Below are positions 51,879 to 59,112 of a stretch of 64,000 bases of DNA, piece by piece. A program made the translations under genes and the position numbers. The notes beneath the pieces are model-generated. The model was not told the DNA's origin, did no database searches, and saw nothing but the letters and a program-made list of their open reading frames with translations. The stretch's first letter is position 1, and each line of letters opens with the position of its first letter. Where the stretch lies: positions 21,021 to 85,020 of the forward strand of contig JAGBKI010000001.1 of the NCBI GenBank assembly GCA_017933995.1, given 5' to 3'. The stretch is from Bacteroidaceae bacterium (GTDB taxonomy: Bacteria > Bacteroidota > Bacteroidia > Bacteroidales > Bacteroidaceae).

Positions 51879-51914
51879 CAGTGTACTTTTTAGTGTACTT
51901 TTCAGTGTACTTTC
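51879..51914. repeat. Three 12-bp direct repeats upstream of the winged-helix gene
   Basis: The units cagtgtactttt, tagtgtactttt and cagtgtactttc follow one another without gaps, 7 bp before the ATG at 51871 and after the hsdM stop at 51930. They could be operator half-sites for the small DNA-binding protein or another spacer micro-array. Confidence 0.7.
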
Positions 51915-51929
51915 GGCTTCATAGAGTTT

Positions 51930-53480
51930 CTATAGCTCTTCCACCAGCCGGTCAATCTCCGAGCGGAGGCTCGACTGCCGCTGGACGATTTCTGCGATGC
52001 GGCGGTTGAGGTCGGCGATGTCTATCCGCTCGCGGGTGTCGGGCTGCTCGACGTAGGAGGAGACTGCGAGGTTGTAGTCGTTTTGGGCGACTTCGCTGTT
52101 CGGCACGAGGCGGGCGAAGTGGGGCGCGTCGGTGCGGGCGGCGTGGGCTTGGTAGATGCGCTCAATGTTTTCGGGCGCGAGCTTGTTTTTGTTGCCCTCG
52201 TGTACGAACTCCTGCGAGGCATCGATGAAGAGTGTCGCGTTGTCGAACTTCGACTTCTTGAGCACGATGATGCAAGTGGCGATGGAGACGCCGAAGAAGA
52301 GGTTGTCGGGCAGCTGGATGACGGTGTCGACGTAGTTGTTGTCAATGAGATACTGCCGTATCTTCTGCTCCTTGCCGCCGCGATAGAGCACGCCTGGGAA
52401 CTCGACGATGGCCGCCGTGCCAGAGGTGGAGAGCCACGCGAGCATGTGCATGGTGAAGGCGAGGTCGGCCTTGGAGTTGGGAGCCAAGACGCCAGCGGGC
52501 GAGAAGCGCGGGTCGTTGATGAGTACGGGGTTCGTGTCGCCCGCCCACTTGATGGAGTAGGGCGGATTGGAGACGATGGCGTCGAAGGGTTCGTCGTCCC
52601 AGTGACGTGGCTCAAGGAGCGTGTCGCCGAGGGCGATGTCGAACTTCTCGTAGTTGATGTCGTGGAGGAACATGTTGATGCGGCAGAGGTTGTAGGAGGT
52701 GATGTTTATCTCCTGTCCGAAGAAACCCTGCCTGACGCTGTCTTTCCCTAAGACCTTTGCGAACTTCAGCAAGAGCGAGCCACTGCCGCAGGCGGGGTCG
52801 TAGACCTTGTTGAGCGTCGTTCGACCGGCGGCGGCAATGCGGGCAAGAAGTTCCGAGACTTCCTGCGGCGTGAAGAATTCGCCGCCGCTCTTGCCGGCAC
52901 TGCTGGCATACATGCGCATGAGGTACTCAAAGGCGTCGCCAAAGGTGTCAATCTGGCTCTCGGCGAGCGAACCGCTGAGCCGCATTTCGCCGATGGTGCC
53001 GAGGATTTTGACGAGCGTCTCGTTGCGCTTCTGCACGGTGGCACCGAGCTTGTTGGAGTTCACGTCGAGGTCGGAGAAAAGGCCCTTGAAGTCCGGCTCG
53101 CTCTCCGTGCCCTTCGCCGAGTTTTCGATGGCCGCAAAGACGGCAGCAAGCGTCTCGTTGAGGTTCGGGTCGCTGGCGGCGCGGCGACGGACGTTACAAA
53201 ACAGTTGCGAAGGCAAAATGAAAAAGCCCTTTTCGCGCACGGTGTCGGCGCGACCGTATTCCGCCTCTTCGTCGGAAAGCAGGGCGTAGTCGAAGTCCGT
53301 AGCACCCGCTTCGCGCTCGGTGCGGTTGATGTGGTCTGTGAGGTTCTCGGAGATGAAGCGATAGAAGAGCATTCCGAGTACGTAGCTCTTGAAGTCCCAG
53401 CCGTCGACGCTGCCGCGCAGGTCGTTGGCCATGGCCCAAATGGTGCGGTGAAGTTCCGCGCGTTCTTGTTCTCTTGACAT
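51930..53480 (-). CDS. hsdM: Type I restriction modification subunit, adenine methyltransferase
   Basis: This 516-residue protein methylates adenine in the site chosen by HsdS. The N-terminal AELHRTIWAMANDLRGSVDG and VLGMLFYRFISENL are characteristic of HsdM. S-adenosylmethionine motif I is DPACGSGSLLLKFAKV near residue 228 and catalytic motif IV is VSNPPYSIKW near 301, in the gamma-class order. ATG 53480 is chosen; a TTG nine codons upstream extends the frame through short repeats (aacactccc) and is less likely. It is the first gene of the restriction locus and follows the RsmF-like gene after 23 bp. Confidence 0.94.
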   Translation of the reverse strand: MSREQERAELHRTIWAMANDLRGSVDGWDFKSYVLGMLFYRFISENLTDHINRTEREAGATDFDYALLSDEEAEYGRADTVREKGFFILPSQLFCNVRRRAASDPNLNETLAAVFAAIENSAKGTESEPDFKGLFSDLDVNSNKLGATVQKRNETLVKILGTIGEMRLSGSLAESQIDTFGDAFEYLMRMYASSAGKSGGEFFTPQEVSELLARIAAAGRTTLNKVYDPACGSGSLLLKFAKVLGKDSVRQGFFGQEINITSYNLCRINMFLHDINYEKFDIALGDTLLEPRHWDDEPFDAIVSNPPYSIKWAGDTNPVLINDPRFSPAGVLAPNSKADLAFTMHMLAWLSTSGTAAIVEFPGVLYRGGKEQKIRQYLIDNNYVDTVIQLPDNLFFGVSIATCIIVLKKSKFDNATLFIDASQEFVHEGNKNKLAPENIERIYQAHAARTDAPHFARLVPNSEVAQNDYNLAVSSYVEQPDTRERIDIADLNRRIAEIVQRQSSLRSEIDRLVEEL

Positions 53481-53503
53481 AGGTAGGGGAGTGTTGGGAG
53501 TGT

Positions 53504-54895
53504 TCAAAGTTGCCGGCGGATGCGCCAGGCGGGGGGGTAGAGGTTGTTGGCGCGGGAGCCGAGGTTGTTGAGGAAACCGAGGGGCTGGCTTTGGTAGGTG
53601 GTGAGGACGTGGCCGCGCGGGGTGTCGGGGGGCAGGGCGATGGTCTGGCGCGAGAGGTATTGCAGGGCGTCGGAAAGCGGCAGTTCAACGCAGGGGAAGG
53701 CATCGGGGGCGAGGGCGGTGGAAAGGGCGAGGGCGTGGGCGGGAATGAGTTTGCCGCCTTTTTCTTTTATGTAGTTCTTTCCGCCTTTCACGGTGGCGAC
53801 GGCGGTGCCGGTGGCGATGACGTGGAGGGCGGCGCGCAGGGCGGTGGCCTCGGGCAGGAGGTGGTGGGGCAGGGCGCAGAGGCCGTCGGGGTCGTCGTTT
53901 AGGCCGACGAAGCGCGACGGTTCGGCGAGCCAGGGGGGTAGGGGGGCGGGGCTGGTGAGGACGTTGGCGGTGCGCCCGGACTTTTTCGAGGCGCGCGGGG
54001 CTCGTTTGGGCGTCCAGGCGGGCTGGTCGCCGGTCTTGCGGAGCAGGGCGAGGAAGAAACCTTCGCCCGGTGAGCGGTGGGGGCGGAAGCGCAGCAGGCC
54101 GTCGGTGTCGTCGACGCCCCAGGCGGCGTCGGCGTGCAGCGGGATGACGTTGGCACCGAGCGTCTCGCAAATCCAGCGGACGTTGTCTTCGTTCTCGGCG
54201 GGGTTGAAGGTGCAGGTGCTGTAGACGAGGTAGCCGCCGCCGCGCAGGGCGGGCCACACGTCGCTGACGATTTCGCGCTGTCGGCGGGCGCACATCGCGG
54301 CGGCCTGTTCGCTCCATTCGTCGCGTGCGGCGCGGTCCTTGCGGAACATCCCTTCGCCGGAGCAGGGTACGTCGGCGGCCACGGCGTCGAAGAAGCCCGC
54401 GAGGGGGGCGAAGCGTGCGGGGAAGTCCTCGGTGACGACGGTGGCGGGGTGGCCCCACTTCTGCAGGTTCTCGCGCAGCACCATGGCGCGCTGCCCCACG
54501 GGTTCGTTAGCCACGAGCAGGGCGTCGTCGGCCAGCAGCGTGCGCCACAGCGTGCTCTTGCCGCCGGGCGCGGCGCAGAGGTCGAGCAGGCGGGCGGGCT
54601 TCGTGTCCATCGCGTCGTAGGCCAGGGCTATGGCCATCGAGGCGGCTTCCTGCACATAGTAACACCCGGCGTGGAGCAGCGGGTCGGCGGTGAAGTCGGG
54701 TCGCGCGGGGAGGATGTAGCCGCCCTCGCACCACGGCACGGGCGTCCAGCCGTCGGCGGGCTGCACGGCGGGCTTGGCGGGGTTGAGGCGCAGGCTGACG
54801 ACGGCCGGTGTGTCGTCGAGTGCGGCGCACAGCGCCCCGGCCTCGGCGGGGCCGAGGGTGGAGGCGAGGCGGGAGGTGAAGGCGGGGGGGAGCAA
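53504..54895 (-). CDS. RsmF/NOP2-type rRNA cytosine-C5 methyltransferase
   Basis: This 463-residue protein belongs to the NOL1/NOP2/Sun RNA methyltransferases. Motif I is LLDLCAAPGGKSTLWRTLL near residue 108, with the two catalytic cysteines in ADVPCSGEGMFRKD and YSTCTFNPAENED. A C-terminal PUA-like region (GKNYIKEKGGKLIPAHALAL) fits RsmF-like enzymes that make m5C in 16S rRNA. No ATG is available at the expected position; the start at 54895 is TTG, preceded by a run of A residues and a heptad array. The two cysteines and the length are intact, so the gene looks functional. Confidence 0.88.
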   Translation of the reverse strand: MLPPAFTSRLASTLGPAEAGALCAALDDTPAVVSLRLNPAKPAVQPADGWTPVPWCEGGYILPARPDFTADPLLHAGCYYVQEAASMAIALAYDAMDTKPARLLDLCAAPGGKSTLWRTLLADDALLVANEPVGQRAMVLRENLQKWGHPATVVTEDFPARFAPLAGFFDAVAADVPCSGEGMFRKDRAARDEWSEQAAAMCARRQREIVSDVWPALRGGGYLVYSTCTFNPAENEDNVRWICETLGANVIPLHADAAWGVDDTDGLLRFRPHRSPGEGFFLALLRKTGDQPAWTPKRAPRASKKSGRTANVLTSPAPLPPWLAEPSRFVGLNDDPDGLCALPHHLLPEATALRAALHVIATGTAVATVKGGKNYIKEKGGKLIPAHALALSTALAPDAFPCVELPLSDALQYLSRQTIALPPDTPRGHVLTTYQSQPLGFLNNLGSRANNLYPPAWRIRRQL

Positions 54896-54907
54896 GGGCT
54901 TTTTTTC

Positions 54908-55103
54908 GTTAAAAAATAAAAGTTAATAGTGAAAAGTTGAGTTTGGCAAAGCCATCGTTCTTTTTAACCACGAATGGCACGAATTAAAAGAATTGTCACG
55001 AATAAAGATTTGTGTTAATTCGTCTAATTCGTGCCATTCGTGGTTAAAAAGAGCGACGGCTTAGCTATCATCATCTTTTACTTTTTACGTTTTAATTATT
55101 ACT
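54908..55103. repeat. Nested palindromic spacer with 7-bp array arms
   Basis: Heptads gttaaaa, aataaaa, gttaata, gtgaaaa, gttgagt lie at 54908-54942 and complementary heptads ttttact, ttttacg, ttttaat, tattact at 55076-55103. Between them, arms 54961-54986 and 55025-55050 are perfectly complementary over 26 bp and pair with two mismatches over 36 bp (54951-54986 with 55025-55060). The PgpH stop codon lies in the right array. Confidence 0.88.
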
Positions 55104-57187
55104 TAACTTTTCAGTTCCGGGTATGAAATGCGCGTGTGGTAAGTGCGCTTGAGGCTCTCGATGAGGGTGAGTTTGGCCAGTTCGATGTCGAGGAAACTGA
55201 TGGGGCAGCGCTTGAGGCAACCCTCGGCCACGATGGTGTCGACGATGCGCGTGACGAGGGTGGAGATGCTCTCGGCGGTGTAGTCCTTGAGGCTGCGCGA
55301 GGCGGCTTCCACACCGTCGCAAATCATGAGGATGGCCTGCTCCTTGGTCATGGGGTTGGGGCCGGGGTAGGTGAAGGCGGCCTCGTCCACCTGCTCGCCG
55401 GGGTGCTTGTTCACCCACTGCACGTAGAAGTAGCGCACCTTGCCTCGCCCGTGGTGGGTGAGGATGAAGTCGCAGATTTCCTTGGGCAGGTTGTGCTCGC
55501 GGGCTATGCGCAGGCCCTCGGTGACGTGGCTGATGATGATTTTCGCGCTCTGTTTCTCGTCGTCCAGCCGGTCGTGGGGATTGACGCCCGTCTGGTTCTC
55601 GGTGAAGTAGGTGGGGCCCACGGCCATCTTGCCGATGTCGTGGTAGAAGGCCCCGGCGCGCACCAGCTGGACGCGCGCGCCGATTTTCTTGGCCACGTCG
55701 GTGGCGAGGTTGGCCACCGACATGGAGTGGTTGAACGTGCCCTGGGCGTTCTGCGACAGTGCGCTGAGGATGTCGTTGTTGATGTTCATCAGTTCGAGCA
55801 TCGTCATGCTGCTTGAGAAACCGAAGACGCGCTCCAGCAAGTAGAGCAGCGGGTAGCCCATCAGGGTCAGCATCCCGCCGCACGCTATATATATATAATG
55901 CGTGGGGCTGAGTCCGGCGAAGCCTATGCCCTGCGTGAGGTCGAAGACGAGGGCGGCCAGCAGCGTCACGAGGGTGATGACCACCGAGACGCGCAGCAGC
56001 TGGGCGCGCTCGGTGAGTTCGGAGATGGAGAAGACCACGGCGAAGCCCGCCGCCAGTTCGATGCACAGGAACTCGTAGGGGTTGCTGAGGCACAGGGAGG
56101 TGAGCAGCAGTGTGACGAGATAGGTGGCGAAAGCCGTGCGCGAGTCGAAGAACACGCGCAGGAAGACGGCCACCAGTGCGAACGGGATGAGGTAGACGCT
56201 CCCCGCCTTGACGATGAGCAGCAGGTGGGCCAGGAGCGGGAACAGCGTCACGAGCGAGAAGATGAGCAGGATGGCGCTGCGCTGCCTGAGGATGTCGCGG
56301 CGGAAGGTGTAGAGGTAGAGCGTGGCGGCCAGCAGCAGGAGCAGCACGAAGAGGCCCTGGCCCGCTATGAGTTCCCACAGGCCGCGGTCGGCGGTCTCGT
56401 TGCGCTGCGAGAGGTCGCGCTGGAAGGAGTCGAGGATTTTCAGTTTCTGCTCGTCGACGATTTCGCCCCGGTCGATGATTTTCTCGCCTTTCTTGACGAG
56501 GCCGTGTGTCTGCGACACGCCCGCCACCGCCTCGTCGACGGCGGTGTGGGTCTTGGTCTGGTCGAGCGTGATGTTGGGCAGCAGGTAGTCGGGTATGTTG
56601 CAGGCCGCCATCACCTCGCGGCGGAACTGCGCCGTGTCGGTTTTCATCACTTCGTCGTAGGCCGTGCGTATGCTGTAGACCGTGGCGGCCTCGCGGCTCT
56701 CGGCCTCGTTGCCCCGGACGATGCGGATGTGGGTGGGGCTGAACTTGGCCAGGTTCTCGGCGTCGGCCATCGACATCACGCCCGCCTCGTAGAGCCGTGT
56801 CAGGGCGTCGGCAATGTGGGCGGCGTAGCCCGGCGGCACGCCCGCGAACTTCCCGGCGGCGTAGTCGGCGCGGAAGGCCGCCACCTGGCGCGCCGCCACG
56901 GTGCTGTCGAGGGCGAAGTAGGGCTGCACCTGCGCGCTCGCCCCGTCCTGTTCGGCCTTGAGTTCGTCGGCGGTCTTGTAGACGGGGAACTGCTCGGCGG
57001 CGTAGAGCGAGGCGTAGCGCCACGGCTCGCCCAGGGTGTAGAAGTAGCCCACGCTTTCGGCGCGCGGCAGAATTAGGGTGAGTAGCAGTACGCTTAAGAT
57101 AAAAGCACCAGCCAGTGTAGGGACATCTATTTGCTTGCTGACAGTGACATTGTTTTTTTTGCTGTTGTTAGGCAGTGGGTTGCTCAT
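55103..57187 (-). CDS. PgpH-like 7TM HD-domain cyclic-di-AMP phosphodiesterase
   Basis: This 694-residue protein matches the 7TMR-HD family. One membrane segment (LAGAFILSVLLLTLILP) near residue 25 is followed by an extracytoplasmic region to about 290, then seven membrane segments to about 480. The cytoplasmic HD domain has TFNHSMSVANLATDVAKKI and AGAFYHDIGKM near residue 515, then ISHVTEGLRIAREHNLPKEI with further metal ligands. PgpH-type enzymes degrade cyclic di-AMP. The last codons (LKS-stop) lie in a heptad array. The gene begins the long minus-strand run and is divergent from the permease gene. Confidence 0.9.
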   Translation of the reverse strand: MSNPLPNNSKKNNVTVSKQIDVPTLAGAFILSVLLLTLILPRAESVGYFYTLGEPWRYASLYAAEQFPVYKTADELKAEQDGASAQVQPYFALDSTVAARQVAAFRADYAAGKFAGVPPGYAAHIADALTRLYEAGVMSMADAENLAKFSPTHIRIVRGNEAESREAATVYSIRTAYDEVMKTDTAQFRREVMAACNIPDYLLPNITLDQTKTHTAVDEAVAGVSQTHGLVKKGEKIIDRGEIVDEQKLKILDSFQRDLSQRNETADRGLWELIAGQGLFVLLLLLAATLYLYTFRRDILRQRSAILLIFSLVTLFPLLAHLLLIVKAGSVYLIPFALVAVFLRVFFDSRTAFATYLVTLLLTSLCLSNPYEFLCIELAAGFAVVFSISELTERAQLLRVSVVITLVTLLAALVFDLTQGIGFAGLSPTHYIYIACGGMLTLMGYPLLYLLERVFGFSSSMTMLELMNINNDILSALSQNAQGTFNHSMSVANLATDVAKKIGARVQLVRAGAFYHDIGKMAVGPTYFTENQTGVNPHDRLDDEKQSAKIIISHVTEGLRIAREHNLPKEICDFILTHHGRGKVRYFYVQWVNKHPGEQVDEAAFTYPGPNPMTKEQAILMICDGVEAASRSLKDYTAESISTLVTRIVDTIVAEGCLKRCPISFLDIELAKLTLIESLKRTYHTRISYPELKS

Positions 57188-57227
57188 ATCGCAGTTCTTT
57201 CTTAGACAAAATTGTTTTCGTTCGCTG

Positions 57228-57235
57228 CAAAATTA
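57228..57235 (-). promoter_or_regulatory. TAATTTTG box upstream of the PgpH-like gene
   Basis: On the minus strand TAATTTTG, a perfect -7 consensus, lies 40 nt before the ATG at 57187. The -33 region has no clear TTTG. The 249-nt interval to the divergent permease gene also has to hold that gene's promoter. Confidence 0.45.
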
Positions 57236-57436
57236 CAGAAAACGCGGTTTGTTTGCTACAGAAATGCCTAATTTTGTGCCTTGTAAGACGGCAAGAAGCC
57301 TTTTGTTATCAAGCACAGCGAACCGCCCACCATCTTTATACTACAGTCTGCGGTGTCGCATTTTGCTAAGTGCAACGTCACGCTGGGCGGCCTTTCACAC
57401 AGAACGCTGCACGTTTCACCCCCGTTGCTTTCTGCT

Positions 57437-59110
57437 ATGTCAATCTTCATCCGCAAACCCATCGACACGCTGCTGCGCGAGGCTTCGGCGCAGGGCAAGG
57501 GCACGCTGCGGCGCGTGCTGGGCCCGGGCGGCCTCATCGCCATCGGCGTGGGCAGCATCATCGGCGCGGGCCTGTTCTCCATCACGGGCACCGTGGCCGC
57601 CGAATACTCCGGCCCAGCCATCACCCTCTCGTTCGCCATAGCCGCCATCGGCTGCGCGTTCGCCGGGCTGTGCTACGCCGAGTTCGCCAGTATGATTCCC
57701 GTCAGCGGCAGCAGCTACACCTACTCCTACGCCACGATGGGCGAGCTGATGGCGTGGATCATCGGCTGGGACCTGGTGCTGGAGTACACCGTGGCCTGCA
57801 CGATGGTGAGCATCTCGTGGAGCCAGTATTTCACCAACTTCCTCTCCACACTGGGCGTGACGCTGCCACCGGAACTGTGCGCCTGCCCGTGGGACGGCGG
57901 CGTGTGCAACCTGCCGGCGGCCTGCATCGTCGTGCTGCTCAGCCTGCTGCTCATTCGCGGCACGCGCGAGAGCAGCATCTTCAACAACATCATCGTGTTC
58001 CTCAAGGTGGGCGTCATCCTGACGTTCATCATCCTGGGCTTCATGTACATCAACACGGACAACTACGTGCCCTACGTGCCGGAAAACACCGGCACACTGG
58101 GCGAGTTCGGCTGGAGCGGCGTGTTCAGGGGCGCGGCGGTGCTGTTCTTCGCCTTCCTGGGCTTCGACGCCGTGAGCACGGCGGCGCAGGAGGCCAAGAA
58201 CCCCAAGCGCGACATGCCCATCGGCATACTCGTCTCGCTGCTGGTGTGCACCGTGCTCTACATCCTGTTCGGCCACGTGATGACGGGCGTGGCCAACTAC
58301 CGCGACTTTGCGGGCCAGGAGGGCATCGCGCCCGTGGCCGTGGCCATCGGCAAGATGGGGCCGACCGACGCGGCGGGCGTCGTGCATCCCGCCTACATGT
58401 GGCTCAACAAGGGCGTGATACTGGCCATCCTCATCGGCTACTGCTCGGTGATGATCGTGCAGCTGCTGGCCCAGAGCCGCATCTTCATGACGATGAGCCA
58501 CGACGGCCTGCTGCCGCCCGTCTTCGGACGCATCCACCCGCGCTTCCGCACGCCTGCGCTCAACAGCGCCATCTTCATGGTGGGCATCGCCGTGCTCGCA
58601 ATGTTCATCCCGGCGCGCGTGGCGGGCGAGATGTGCAGCATCGGCACGCTGCTGGCCTTCACGCTGGTGTGCGCCGGGGTGCTCATCGTGCGCCGCACGA
58701 TGCCCGACGCGCCGCGCGCCTTCCGCACGCCGCTGGTGCCGTGGGTGCCCGTGGCCGGCATCGTGACGTGCGTCACACTGATGATTTTCCTGCCCGCCGA
58801 CACGTGGATCCGCCTCGTGCTGTGGATGGTCGTGGGGCTTGACATCTACAGCCTCTACGGCGTACGCCACAGCCGGATGGGCGCCGAGTTCGACTCCGCC
58901 GCCGGGAGCGCGCGCAAGGGTGCGATGACGCTCTACATATTGGGCCTTTGCGCCTCCGTGCTGTGCATCATCACGGGCTTCTGGCACCAACAGACCGTGG
59001 GCTGGAACGACGACAAGACGCTGCTGGCCGTGGCCCTCGTCTTCGGCCTCGCCCACATCGCCTTCTACGCCTACCGCATGTGGAAACACATACCTCTGAA
59101 AACGCACTGA
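57437..59110 (+). CDS. APC superfamily amino acid permease (CAT-like)
   Basis: This 557-residue protein has twelve or more membrane segments and the APC start GPGGLIAIGVGSIIGAGLF near residue 30, including the GxGxIIGxGxF substrate-binding loop. CYAEFASMIPVSGSSYTYSY and FFAFLGFDAVSTAAQEAKNP near residue 240 are typical of cationic amino acid transporters. It imports or exchanges amino acids with protons. ATG 57437 is chosen because upstream residues are not membrane-like. The next gene starts 2 bp after the stop, so the two are probably co-transcribed despite unrelated roles. Confidence 0.93.
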   Translation: MSIFIRKPIDTLLREASAQGKGTLRRVLGPGGLIAIGVGSIIGAGLFSITGTVAAEYSGPAITLSFAIAAIGCAFAGLCYAEFASMIPVSGSSYTYSYATMGELMAWIIGWDLVLEYTVACTMVSISWSQYFTNFLSTLGVTLPPELCACPWDGGVCNLPAACIVVLLSLLLIRGTRESSIFNNIIVFLKVGVILTFIILGFMYINTDNYVPYVPENTGTLGEFGWSGVFRGAAVLFFAFLGFDAVSTAAQEAKNPKRDMPIGILVSLLVCTVLYILFGHVMTGVANYRDFAGQEGIAPVAVAIGKMGPTDAAGVVHPAYMWLNKGVILAILIGYCSVMIVQLLAQSRIFMTMSHDGLLPPVFGRIHPRFRTPALNSAIFMVGIAVLAMFIPARVAGEMCSIGTLLAFTLVCAGVLIVRRTMPDAPRAFRTPLVPWVPVAGIVTCVTLMIFLPADTWIRLVLWMVVGLDIYSLYGVRHSRMGAEFDSAAGSARKGAMTLYILGLCASVLCIITGFWHQQTVGWNDDKTLLAVALVFGLAHIAFYAYRMWKHIPLKTH

Positions 59111-59112
59111 CC

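Noticed and set aside
50312-53480. Considered an invertible, phase-variable hsdS locus
   Set aside because: Only one hsdS is present, with no silent partner, recombinase gene or long inverted repeats flanking the recognition domains. The only likely variation is in the 12-bp repeats.
53481-53507. TTG start nine codons upstream for hsdM
   Set aside because: The extra codons are a short aacactccc repeat and are not part of the HsdM family, so ATG 53480 was chosen.
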